Shown piece by piece: positions 25,885-33,850 of a stretch of DNA of 64,000 nt. Made by a program: the position numbers and the translations under genes. The notes under the pieces were generated by a model, which saw only the letters and a list, made by a program, of their open reading frames with translations, did no database searches and was not told the DNA's origin. This stretch comes from DASWDH01 sp035318505. GTDB taxonomy: Bacteria > Myxococcota_A > Polyangia > Polyangiales > Polyangiaceae. Each line of letters starts with the position of its first letter. The first letter of the stretch is position 1. The DNA is taken from the NCBI GenBank assembly GCA_035318505.1, contig DATHEQ010000414.1, positions 51,243 through 115,242 on the forward strand, read 5' to 3'.

Positions 25885-25905
25885 AGGGGCCAAGTCATGG
25901 TCGAA

Positions 25906-26013
25906 AGCTCACGAGCGCGAACAGCGTGCGCCCGCAAGAGGCCGATGGCGAGATCGGGCCGGAGCCGTTAGACCGTTGGCCGAGACATGATCGAATCCGT
26001 TTTGGCCTGGCGC
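25906..26013 (+). repeat. Direct repeat B, copy 1 (108 bp)
   Basis: Same length and about 89% identical by eye to 31822-31929, same orientation. In copy 2 the repeat contains the start of the lipoprotein gene at 31903. Here the corresponding ATG at 25987 gives only nine codons (MIESVLAWR plus one) and a stop. It is thus a duplicated promoter and start region without its gene. Confidence 0.88.
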
Positions 26014-26064
26014 TCCTGAAGGCGACCGGTGTCGACACCTACACGCGTCTCGGATGGTCGCATC

Positions 26065-26673
26065 TCATTTCGTGCCGCAGCCGCTCGCAAGGCGTTTCAC
26101 GAGCGACGGCGACAAGGCGAGCTCGTAGGCGGTGTCATTCACTAGCAGCGCTAGTCGCGGGTGCACATTGTCGATAGGCACGACTTGCCACTCGGAAGGT
26201 TCACCCTCGACTACACTGAGGATGCGAAGCTTGGAAGTATCGCCCGTTCGAAGCCTTGCCAAATCACCCGTCGCCATCTCGGAACGAATGTGGAGCGAGT
26301 ACAGTTCGCCAAACGCTCGATCGAACGGCTCACTCCATGAGCATCGGGCAGTTTCCGTTCCACTATCATTCTTTTCGACCATGGCGAAGCGCGTGCCTCG
26401 GTCAGCGGGACGAATCGCCACGACCGTGCGAGTCGGCGTTTCATAGTCGACTTCCCTCACGGCCGCCGGGTCGATGGCAAAGATCTCGTCTCCGTCAGTC
26501 AACTGGATCTTGTGCGTGCGCGCATCGCGCGCCGGAGCCGCCGAAGACCCCAGGATCGCCGCGTTTTTCGAACCATCGCCCGGCCCGGCAAGGCGCGTTG
26601 CACGGCGCCCGCACGCAGGATTGGCAAGAGTGAATATGCAAACGGCCGCTACGAGGGCCGCATCCTTCATCAT
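26065..26673 (-). CDS. Hypothetical lipoprotein coupled to the L,D-transpeptidase-like gene
   Basis: A 202-residue protein from the ATG at 26673 (a second ATG follows directly). The signal peptide ends at TLANPACGRR, a lipobox-type site that would anchor it facing the periplasm. The mature part has strand-rich segments (HKIQLTDGDEIFAIDPAAVREVDYE) and ends VKRLASGCGTK; no family recognised. Its start overlaps the stop of the L,D-transpeptidase-like gene (ATGA), so the two are made together. In the effector reading of that gene this protein would be the immunity partner; in the housekeeping reading, an accessory envelope protein. Confidence 0.7.
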   Translation of the reverse strand: MMKDAALVAAVCIFTLANPACGRRATRLAGPGDGSKNAAILGSSAAPARDARTHKIQLTDGDEIFAIDPAAVREVDYETPTRTVVAIRPADRGTRFAMVEKNDSGTETARCSWSEPFDRAFGELYSLHIRSEMATGDLARLRTGDTSKLRILSVVEGEPSEWQVVPIDNVHPRLALLVNDTAYELALSPSLVKRLASGCGTK

Positions 26674-27371
26674 TGAGGCTCGACCGTTCGATGGACCTGC
26701 ACGACGGTTCCGACCGGCGCCCATTCGTACAAGGTCTTTGCGTCTTCCTCTGTCAAACGAACGCACCCATGTGATCCAAACCAGTCGGAGCCCGCCTTCG
26801 CCGTACGGACCAAAGATAGGGGCACGAATCCGTGATATTGGTGGAGCGCTTTTCCGTCAGCCGTAAAGAAAAGCGCGTAGTGCATGTCGACATCGTATTT
26901 CTTGCTGTGATGTAGCTTGTCCTTGCTGATGACGCGAAAAGTGCCGGGCTCGGTGGGGTGATCGGCGTCCCCGGTCACGCCGTCGAAAGCGTACAGCTGG
27001 GTGGATCCATCCCAAACTTCGACCTTCTGCTGATCCAAATAAATCCGAATGATTTTCTTTCCGGCACCAGCGCCGGCAGAGTTGTCGAGCGTGACAGAAG
27101 TCCACACCGCGCCGTTGACATCCGACGCCACCAGCAAGGTGCGGCCGGGCGGCAAGCCGGAGATCGTGTAGACCTTCACGTTGGCGTTCGCGCCGGTCAG
27201 CATTTTGCCAGGCGTGATCGTTACGGCCGGGTTGGCCGGCGAGACCGACACGGTCAGCGTCTTGCCGTTGCGCACGTCGACGGGCCCATAGAGCCCAATT
27301 TCGAAGGTCTTCCCCAGCGCCGGAACGATCTTCCCATGGACGTTGACCTGGTGCTTCTGAAAGTTCGCCAT
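26670..27371 (-). CDS. L,D-transpeptidase (YkuD domain) protein without signal peptide
   Basis: A 233-residue protein. Residues 1-100 are an Ig-like beta domain (VHGKIVPALGKTFEIGLYGP, SVSPANPAVTITPG). Residues 105-230 are a YkuD domain with the catalytic arrangement HG near 180 and SHGCVRL with the nucleophile Cys near 203. YkuD enzymes cross-link or modify peptidoglycan stem peptides in the periplasm. Unusually, the N-terminus MANFQKHQVNVHG has no hydrophobic export signal and no earlier in-frame signal is visible. GGAGC lies upstream of the ATG. The next gene overlaps by four bases and encodes a lipoprotein. A non-Sec route, such as contractile secretion, would explain the missing signal. 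Confidence 0.87.
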   Translation of the reverse strand: MANFQKHQVNVHGKIVPALGKTFEIGLYGPVDVRNGKTLTVSVSPANPAVTITPGKMLTGANANVKVYTISGLPPGRTLLVASDVNGAVWTSVTLDNSAGAGAGKKIIRIYLDQQKVEVWDGSTQLYAFDGVTGDADHPTEPGTFRVISKDKLHHSKKYDVDMHYALFFTADGKALHQYHGFVPLSLVRTAKAGSDWFGSHGCVRLTEEDAKTLYEWAPVGTVVQVHRTVEPQ

Positions 27372-27611
27372 GGCCCAGAGCTCCTACCTTACAGCAATTC
27401 TTTCGCAGACCTCGACCGCCGTTCCTCGCTTCTGGGTCGATGGAGCATGAACCACTCCAGAATGCGCTGGTCGGCTTGGGAGAAAAGGCTGTCGGCTTGG
27501 CGCTCCCGCGCGGATGAGAGGGGCGTCGCTCGATCAAGCCCTTTGCAGGTTGGTCCGCGCTCCCGGCTGCGGTTAACGCCGTCACGGAGGAGTTCCTTCG
27601 AGTGGGATTCC

Positions 27612-28412
27612 CTACGGTCCGCCTGCGCGGCCCGTCGTTTTTTTCCTGCTTCGCTCGTCGGCAATCTCACTGAGAAGTTCCTTGGAGATTGCATACCCCG
27701 GCCTCAGTTTCAGCGCGCTTTTGGCAAGACGCTCGGCGTCGTCCAGATTTCCTTTGGCGTATTCCACGCGGGCGAGGTTATTGAGAGCCGGCACATAGGT
27801 GTCGTCGCTGTTCTTCAATGCTTCGCGATACTTCTTTTCTTCTTCCGCCTTGTCACCTTCCTCCCCCGCAAGTCGACCGAGCGAATTGAGCGCCGGCGCG
27901 TAGCTGGCGTCCGCCTCGGCGGCAAGGGAATAGTACTTCTTGGCGTCTTTCCGATTGGACGACAGATAGGCTTGGTAACCGCGTGCCCACAGTTCCTTGG
28001 CACGCTGCTCCGCGCTTGGCTTGACGTCCGTCGTGAGGACGTGTTTCAGCTCCTCGATGGTCGTGGACGGGTTCGCGCTGGATGCTGCGGCTACTGTTTC
28101 CCGCGCCGCAGCGAGCGCTTGCATGTCGCTGTAGATGGCCGGCGCCGCCTGTGCCGCCTCGTCCGCTCTTTGTTGAAGCAGATTATTGTCCTGAACGAGT
28201 TTCAGCTTGCGATCCTGCAGCTCAGTGATTTGGTTCTCGAGCAGTTCGCGTTTCTCCTCTGCCTCACTAACTTTCCATACCGAGAACGTCATCCACACCA
28301 AACCGATCGCCAGGGGCACCAGGCTCCAGCGACGCACTGTTCGCGCGGTTCGCCGCTCGGATTCGCCAATGCTGACCAAGTACTTCTTGAGATCCTGCTC
28401 ACTCGAATCCAT
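27612..28412 (-). CDS. Membrane-anchored TPR protein
   Basis: A 266-residue protein from the ATG at 28412, preceded by GAGGCGAGGG; the upstream ATG at 28427 overlaps the stop of the previous gene and is possible. One transmembrane segment (WSLVPLAIGLVWMTFSVW) near residues 30-48 is followed by a coiled coil (EAEEKRELLENQITELQDRK). A set of tetratricopeptide repeats runs from about 145 (ELWARGYQAYLSSNRKDAKKYYSLA, then ALNSLGRLAGEEGDKAEEEKKY). The repeats would lie outside the cytoplasm. A basic tail ends the protein. Likely a scaffold; partner unknown. Confidence 0.75.
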   Translation of the reverse strand: MDSSEQDLKKYLVSIGESERRTARTVRRWSLVPLAIGLVWMTFSVWKVSEAEEKRELLENQITELQDRKLKLVQDNNLLQQRADEAAQAAPAIYSDMQALAAARETVAAASSANPSTTIEELKHVLTTDVKPSAEQRAKELWARGYQAYLSSNRKDAKKYYSLAAEADASYAPALNSLGRLAGEEGDKAEEEKKYREALKNSDDTYVPALNNLARVEYAKGNLDDAERLAKSALKLRPGYAISKELLSEIADERSRKKTTGRAGGP

Positions 28413-28423
28413 GATCCCTCGCC

Positions 28424-28774
28424 TCATGGCTTTAGCGCTTCGCGTAGGCTTTCCGAGATAATCCGTTCGATGCTTTCTGCGGGCATTGATTTGGCTGCGA
28501 TGAAGATAGCGATGCGTTTGCGGTTGGGAGTTATTTGCTTTAAGGGTGCGACGGTCAGAGCGAGAGTAAAAAGTCCGCCGCCGCCCGCCATGAGCTGGCT
28601 GTGGAGACTGTTGCCTGGGTCCGTCTTGAACATGGGCAGCAGGCTCAGTATCCAATGCCCAGAGACGATGAGGCCCGCGCCGATCACCATAAAAAGTGCG
28701 GCCAAAATATAATTTCGACGACTCTCGTCCTGGAGAATCTTAATTTGATCATCGAGGAACGATAAAGGGTTCAT
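28424..28774 (-). CDS. Small membrane protein with two transmembrane segments
   Basis: About 116 residues from the ATG at 28774 (an in-frame start at 28798 is also possible; neither has a good ribosome-binding site). Two hydrophobic segments, NYILAALFMVIGAGLIVSGHW and LMAGGGGLFTLALTVAPL, are followed by a charged, helical cytoplasmic tail. It is immediately upstream of the TPR protein, so the two probably form one membrane complex. Family unknown. Confidence 0.6.
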   Translation of the reverse strand: MNPLSFLDDQIKILQDESRRNYILAALFMVIGAGLIVSGHWILSLLPMFKTDPGNSLHSQLMAGGGGLFTLALTVAPLKQITPNRKRIAIFIAAKSMPAESIERIISESLREALKP

Positions 28775-28798
28775 TACGATGAATGTCCGCGTGGGCAC

Positions 28799-29206
28799 AT
28801 AGAACGAATTCGCCGCTGTCAGGCTAAGAAGGGCACCGCTTCAAGAGACCACCGGCCGAATCTGCGGCTCCAACCAGCGAAGCCGAAGAATCGATCGAGT
28901 CAGCGAGAATGCCTCGTCCGCAAGCTGCGAAGTCAGCATCCTCCGCTGCAAAAGCGAACACCGCGCCGGCGAGAGACGCTCCCAGCCTTTCTGCTTCGGA
29001 TCAGCCATGGAGAGATGGAACCGGGCGACATGTAGTGACCTCCCCTGTGGTCTCCTATGAGGACGACCCCGCACCTTCATCTTTGTGAGCTCGCCGCCAA
29101 CAACTTTCTTCAGGAGGGGCTCTTCGTCCGGCGACCAGCGTCCTGTCGGTAGGGCCGGCTATCCGATGGTCCTATCCAGGTTTCCCCCGTCAGTGGCTGG
29201 GCGTCA
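28799..29206. other. Intergenic region
   Basis: About 400 bases. A 55-codon minus-strand frame beginning at 29008 (MADPKQKGWERLSPARC) is open but lacks a ribosome-binding site and family similarity. I see nothing else. Confidence 0.35.
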
Positions 29207-29491
29207 TCACGGGTCTCCTTCCGCCGTGGGTTCCGGGACGCGCCACCCGCCGTCGTCGCAACGGACATCGCCGATAGCAACGTGCGCGGCTTCGACGGCC
29301 TCATCCAAGCCGTCAACGGCAGCGGCGAACGCGGCTGGATCGATCGGCCAAGCGTAGCTTTCTCGCAGCTCGTTGAACTCACGGACCCGCTTGTCGATTT
29401 GCTCCAAGAGAAGGCGGAGCCTATCTCGGTTCTCTGCATCTGCTGTCTCGCGCAGGGCGTCCGCAAGGGGTCCCTTCTGCTGCTCCGTCAT
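29207..29491 (-). CDS. Small acidic helical protein, hypothetical
   Basis: A 94-residue protein with an excellent AAGGAG upstream of the ATG. The sequence is helical and acidic (ALRETADAENRDRLRLLLEQIDKRVREFNELRESY), then DPAAFAAAVDGLDEAVEAAHVA and a short polar tail. No signal peptide or membrane segment. Unknown function. It lies about 300 bases from repeat A copy 2. Confidence 0.65.
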   Translation of the reverse strand: MTEQQKGPLADALRETADAENRDRLRLLLEQIDKRVREFNELRESYAWPIDPAAFAAAVDGLDEAVEAAHVAIGDVRCDDGGWRVPEPTAEGDP

Positions 29492-29991
29492 GTCACCGCT
29501 CCTTTCACTTCCCGCCCTGCCGCTTCAGATGTGTCCGAGGCGCGATTCGCGCGCTGCGCAGCCTGCCGGAGACGGGGCCATATGTCGAGAGGATCGGGTG
29601 ACACTTCGCGGCGCAAAGGGCATGCTTTCCTGAGGCTCGCCCCCGCCCCCCTTTTTGTGCATCATTGATGCACCTTTGCGAGTGACTACCTGTGAGGCCG
29701 GCTCGTCGCATCGGTCGGGGATGAGCCGCGCACGTTCCCGCCCTTCTCGCGCATACTGGGCATGGCCTGTGACGAGCTTGACCGTCGCTATCTTGCGCCG
29801 ATGACGAGTTTGGGTTCTTTGCCACGCAGGTTGCCAGCACGATAACCGTGACGCTGTGCCTGGCTTCGTGTGCTGAGCATGAAGATGACCCTACTCTGAC
29901 GTTCACCCTCGATCGGGTCCGTGTCCGCCCTCTTGAGCAAGTCGGAGGCGGGCCGCGGTAGCCGTGGTCCCCCCGCCCGAGATGGAAGCCT
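29492..29991. other. Intergenic region carrying repeat A copy 2
   Basis: Apart from repeat A at 29793-29961 no feature is recognisable. Open frames here are overlaps of the repeat in meaningless frames. Confidence 0.45.
29793..29961 (+). repeat. Direct repeat A, copy 2 (about 169 bp)
   Basis: Second copy of the sequence at 24471-24640, same orientation. A one-base loss (GATCGGGTCC versus GACCGGGGTCC) removes the coding reading seen in copy 1. It ends 30 bases from the stop of the amylase gene. Confidence 0.9.
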
Positions 29992-31764
29992 TCAGCGGGT
30001 TGCCCGGAACACGGCAAAATCGTTGGCCATCAGTGAGAGCGCGGGCGGAGGGGCGTGGTTGGTCCCGCCAGGCGAACCGGTGGGCGACACGTCGGTCCAC
30101 GCGGCGGCGGCCGGAGCGCTGACTGTCCCCGTAACGGTTGCGCCTGAAAGATTGATAACGACAAGAAAGGTCGCGTTCGCGTCCGAGCGAGTGTAGCTGG
30201 CGACTGCTTTTCCGCCGGTGTTGGCGATCCAGGTTACGGTTCCCTGCTGGAGCGCCGGATTTCCATTCCGAAGAGCCAAGAGCGATGTGTAAAATGCGCT
30301 AAATGTGGCCGCGTTTGGCCCGCTCCAGTTGATACGCGTATGCGTGTTCACGCTGCTGTTGTCGTTACCGACTTCTTCACCGTTGAAGAGCATCGGCACA
30401 CCGTCGATGGTGAAGGCGAAAGTGGCCGCGGCCAGCATGTTCGGCACACCTCCGTATAACGTTAGGTCTTCATCCAGATCCCAATTCTGCAGAAGTGTCA
30501 TATGGCGCATGCCGGCGGGAAAACCCGTATGCTGACTGGTCCACGCGGACTGGAGCAGGCTGGCATCGCCCAAGGTGGAAGCTTTTTGCAGCCCGTTGGC
30601 GGCCCCGATGAACGAGCCCTGCAATTGCCAGCCGTAATCGAGTTGAAAAGGCGCGTTGGCGAGCTCGCGATTCTGTTCTTCGCCGAGTAATAGGAACCCG
30701 TGCTTCGCCGCTTCGAGCTGTGGGCCGAGCCCCTGCCAGAAGCTCGCCGGAATCATTCGGTCGGCGCCAAACGGATTGTCAGCACCGTCGAAGCGGAAAC
30801 CGTCGATGTCGTAAGTGGTTATCCAGTAACGCAGCATGTCCGCCATGAAGACCGCTAGTCCATTTCCCGGAGTCTTGTAGTCGAGCTGCGCGACGTCGGC
30901 GTAGGTGAATGCTTGCACGATGGAGGCGGGATTCTGCGGGTTGCCATCGCTGTGAACGTAGTATTCCGGGTGCTGCGTGATGAGCGCGTTATCCCACGCG
31001 GTGTGGTTGAGGACCTCGTCGAGGATGACGCGCATACCGAGGGCGTGCGCCGACTGTACCAACGCTACGAGTTCAGCTTGTGTCCCGAACGCGGGATTGA
31101 TCGCTCTGTAGTCGTGCACACAATACGGGCTACCGAATGCGGGGTGCCCGCCAGTAGCCTGTCCGATGGGCGTCACGGGCAACAAGTAGATGACCTGAAA
31201 CCCGAGGTCGTGGACGCGTCCCAAATCCGCAGTTACTCCCGCCAGGTTTCCAGCTTGCGAGTAGATCTGCGGATACACGGAGTAAATCGTAGCCGTGTTC
31301 AAGTCGATCGCCGCGACGCCGCCATCTGTGGACGTTGCGTCTGTCGAACTGTCCGCCCCCATCCCTCCGCCGGTCGAAGCGTCGCCGGTCGAAGCGTCGC
31401 CGGTCGCGCCACCATCAGGCGAAGCGTCGCGGTTCGCACTACCATCCGTGGAAGCGTCGCGGTTCGCACTCCCATCCGTCGAAGTGTCGCCGTTCGCACC
31501 AGGATCCGTGGAAGCGTCGCGGTTCGCACTACCACCGGTCGAAGCATCGGCGTTCGCATTACCATCCCTCGAAGCGTCGCCCGACGATGCGCCACCGTTC
31601 GCACTACCACCGGTCGAAGCGCCATCGTTCGCACCACTATCGGCCGAAGCGCCGCTGCTCCCGCCGGGACCGCCGCCTGAACCGCACGCCCACAGCAGGG
31701 CGGCGACCCACGTCAGCGTGAAAAAACGTGCCGTGGTGCGGCGCTCTTGCGTTGAACTCGCCAT
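29992..31764 (-). CDS. Alpha-amylase-like GH13 lipoprotein
   Basis: Cleaves alpha-1,4-glucans outside the cell. The 590-residue protein has a lipoprotein signal (ALLWACGS), an Asp/Ala/Ser repeat linker to about residue 150, then a GH13 barrel. Visible are DEVLNHT (region I), DIDGFRFDGADN with the nucleophile Asp (region II), LLGEEQ with the acid Glu (region III), and FTIDGVPMLFNGEE after it. Region IV, normally xNHD, reads LLQNWDLDED: Asn and Asp are kept but His is replaced by Trp. An all-beta C-terminal domain (AVASYTRSDANATFLVVINL) closes the protein. Lipid anchoring fits surface scavenging. Confidence 0.9.
   Translation of the reverse strand: MASSTQERRTTARFFTLTWVAALLWACGSGGGPGGSSGASADSGANDGASTGGSANGGASSGDASRDGNANADASTGGSANRDASTDPGANGDTSTDGSANRDASTDGSANRDASPDGGATGDASTGDASTGGGMGADSSTDATSTDGGVAAIDLNTATIYSVYPQIYSQAGNLAGVTADLGRVHDLGFQVIYLLPVTPIGQATGGHPAFGSPYCVHDYRAINPAFGTQAELVALVQSAHALGMRVILDEVLNHTAWDNALITQHPEYYVHSDGNPQNPASIVQAFTYADVAQLDYKTPGNGLAVFMADMLRYWITTYDIDGFRFDGADNPFGADRMIPASFWQGLGPQLEAAKHGFLLLGEEQNRELANAPFQLDYGWQLQGSFIGAANGLQKASTLGDASLLQSAWTSQHTGFPAGMRHMTLLQNWDLDEDLTLYGGVPNMLAAATFAFTIDGVPMLFNGEEVGNDNSSVNTHTRINWSGPNAATFSAFYTSLLALRNGNPALQQGTVTWIANTGGKAVASYTRSDANATFLVVINLSGATVTGTVSAPAAAAWTDVSPTGSPGGTNHAPPPALSLMANDFAVFRATR
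31369..31640. repeat. In-frame linker repeats of the amylase
   Basis: Diverged tandem units of 9, 18 and 36 bases with cores such as GTCGAAGCGTCGC and GGTTCGCACTACC. On the minus strand they encode units like DASTDGSANR and DASTGG. Unit lengths are multiples of three, so copy changes keep the frame. Confidence 0.75.
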
Positions 31765-31821
31765 CCCTCTTCATAGCACTGTCGCCGCGCCGGACGCACG
31801 CGGGCCGGAATGCATGCAGCG

Positions 31822-31929
31822 AGCTCACGAGCGCGCGCGGCATGCGCCCGCAAGAGGCCGATGGCGAGATCGGGCAAGAGCGATTAGACCCTTGGTCGAG
31901 ACATGATCGAATTCGTTTTGGTCTGGCGC
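31822..31929 (+). repeat. Direct repeat B, copy 2 (108 bp)
   Basis: Second copy of 25906-26013. It covers the presumed promoter, leader and first nine codons of the lipoprotein gene at 31903. Confidence 0.88.
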
Positions 31930-32508
31930 CATCGTATCGCTGGGCTCGCAGGGCTGGTTCTCGCCGCTGGCGCTTGCGGTGCGGGATCGATCGGGGGGCC
32001 GGCTGGTCAGGCGTATCCGTCGGCGGTATCGAGCACGACACCTTCCGGCGCGGCGCCTGCAGCGGAAACGGGTTCGGCGACGCCGACGCCGTCTTCCCCC
32101 CCACAGCAAGGGCGGGCCATGGGAATGACGCCGTTTCGCGAGCAGGGGGTCGAGGTTCGCTTCGAGCAAACGAGTGACGGGGCAGCGGTTCGCTTCACGG
32201 TCACGCCCGACCCGACACCGGCGCGAGTCGAGTCGCTGCGCGAGCGCGTGGCCGGGTGGGCCTCACGCCATAACGAGGTGCAAACCAACACTGCCGCCGC
32301 CTCGGCCGCGCCCAACGAAGCGAGTGAATGCACCAATGGCGGTCCGGCCGTGCCGCGTTCGAACGGTAGCGCCCAGCCGATTGAGGACGGGGCGCGACTT
32401 CGCTTCATTGCGGTCGATGCGCGCGAAATCGCGGAGCTGCGCGCGCGAGTGAATCGGTATGCGGAACGCGTCAAAAACGGCGCATGTCGGATGATCGGGC
32501 AGCCCTGA
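31903..32508 (+). CDS. Hypothetical lipoprotein
   Basis: A 201-residue protein with signal peptide and lipobox (GLVLAAGACG, Cys near residue 26). A Pro/Ala/Ser linker precedes a C-terminal part with two related segments: VRFEQTSDGAAVRFTVTPD with VESLRERVAGWASRHN, and ARLRFIAVDAREIAELRARVNRYAERV. Strand followed by an amphipathic helix twice suggests an internally duplicated small domain. No family recognised. Its first nine codons lie in repeat B. Confidence 0.7.
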   Translation: MIEFVLVWRHRIAGLAGLVLAAGACGAGSIGGPAGQAYPSAVSSTTPSGAAPAAETGSATPTPSSPPQQGRAMGMTPFREQGVEVRFEQTSDGAAVRFTVTPDPTPARVESLRERVAGWASRHNEVQTNTAAASAAPNEASECTNGGPAVPRSNGSAQPIEDGARLRFIAVDAREIAELRARVNRYAERVKNGACRMIGQP

Positions 32509-32574
32509 GCTTGCGCTCCACCTTTCCTGCTCGGAGCCGCGCTCGCCGATCTCGATCGACGGAGAGCCCGCCGC

Positions 32575-33591
32575 TCATCTTTGCAACACCAGCCTCATCG
32601 GGACTTTTCCGCTTCTGACCCGGTCGATCGCTTCGTTCACTTTATCGAACGGCATGACATCTACGATGCTTTCAATTTGATGCTCTTCCGCAAAAGCCAG
32701 CATCGCCATCATGGCTTCGCGACTACCGACATAACTTCCATAAAGGGTACGCTGAGCGTTGTCATACAACATGCCCACGCTGACCGACATCTTTTCCAAT
32801 GGCTGGGCCACGAAGCAAAGCTTGCCCTGCGGTCTTAGCATGCCCAAATACGCGTCCAGGTCGAACTTCGTGTTCAGTGTCGAGAGAATGAAATCAAACC
32901 TTCTTCTTAAAGTCGTCAATTCAGCAAGATGTGAGCTATCGATGTATGTTGCTCCCAACTGTTGAATCAGCTCCCTTTTTGTGGGCGAATGAGAGAACGC
33001 TGAAACGCTGTGGCCCATTTCGCGAAGAAACTGGATCGCCAAGTGGCCAAGCCCTCCAATCCCCAATACCGCGACTTCGGACCTGTTCGGCAATTGCGCC
33101 CTGACAATCGCTGCATACACGGTAAGGCCGGACGACAGCAACGGAGTCGACTTTGCCGAATCAAGCATTGGCGGCAGTTTGAATGCAAACCGATGGTCGA
33201 CGCCGATGTGATCCGCCAAACCGCCATGGCAATCGATGCCAATGACCTTTTGCGTCGGGCACAATTGCTCGTTGCCTTCCTTGCAGAACTGGCACGAAAA
33301 ACAGGCTCCTTGCTGATAACCGATGCCAACTCGATCGCCTTTCTTTAAGCCCGCCACCGTTGAACCGACTTCTTCGACCACACCAACAATCTCATGGCCA
33401 GGGACCAGTGGAAATCTTGTGTCGCCCCAGTCGTTGTCGATGATCTGAATATCTCCTCTCGCAATGCTACAGTGCGTGACTCTCACCAACACGTCGTTGC
33501 CGCCGAGCTGTCTTTCATAAGAAAAGGGTTCAGCCTTTCCAGCTTGGTATTTGACTGCGTAGGCGTTGATGGTCGTCATATTCATGTTCAC
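32575..33591 (-). CDS. Zinc-dependent alcohol dehydrogenase (CAD-like, MDR superfamily)
   Basis: A 338-residue cytoplasmic NAD(P)-dependent aldehyde reductase or alcohol dehydrogenase. Catalytic zinc ligands are in THCSIARGD and PGHEIVG. The structural zinc site is CFSCQFCKEGNEQLC. The nucleotide-binding motif is VLGIGGLGHLAIQF. The GIDCHGGLADH segment is typical of the cinnamyl-alcohol-dehydrogenase group. The gene is visibly richer in A and T than its neighbours and lacks their strong third-position GC bias, which suggests recent acquisition. It converges on the lipoprotein gene and has no linked regulator. Confidence 0.93.
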   Translation of the reverse strand: MNMNMTTINAYAVKYQAGKAEPFSYERQLGGNDVLVRVTHCSIARGDIQIIDNDWGDTRFPLVPGHEIVGVVEEVGSTVAGLKKGDRVGIGYQQGACFSCQFCKEGNEQLCPTQKVIGIDCHGGLADHIGVDHRFAFKLPPMLDSAKSTPLLSSGLTVYAAIVRAQLPNRSEVAVLGIGGLGHLAIQFLREMGHSVSAFSHSPTKRELIQQLGATYIDSSHLAELTTLRRRFDFILSTLNTKFDLDAYLGMLRPQGKLCFVAQPLEKMSVSVGMLYDNAQRTLYGSYVGSREAMMAMLAFAEEHQIESIVDVMPFDKVNEAIDRVRSGKVPMRLVLQR

Positions 33592-33850
33592 TGCCTTTTC
33601 CGTGGCGCTGGCCAGCCGCAGTCAGCGACGATGTCGATCGGGCGCACGACCTCGTACGTTGCCCCGATGCTCGCGGCAACGAGACCATTGACCGAGGCGT
33701 GCCTGAGCTGTAAGCGTCACGACCGATGGGTGACCGCCATGACTCTGCAGGGCCGCGCGAGGAGCAAAGGGCAGACGGCGCCATCGCCGAGCAAGAGTCG
33801 GCGATGAGTAGGTAACTCATCTGCTTGACGTGCCCCAACGGCTCTAGCGA

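Noticed and set aside
26958..28712. A 584-codon open frame on the plus strand.
   Set aside because: It lies opposite the YkuD and TPR genes and its residues are typical of an antisense frame in GC-rich DNA; no domain or start signal.
28841..29080. A 79-codon minus-strand frame (or 55 codons from 29008).
   Set aside because: No ribosome-binding site, no similarity, and only moderate coding character.
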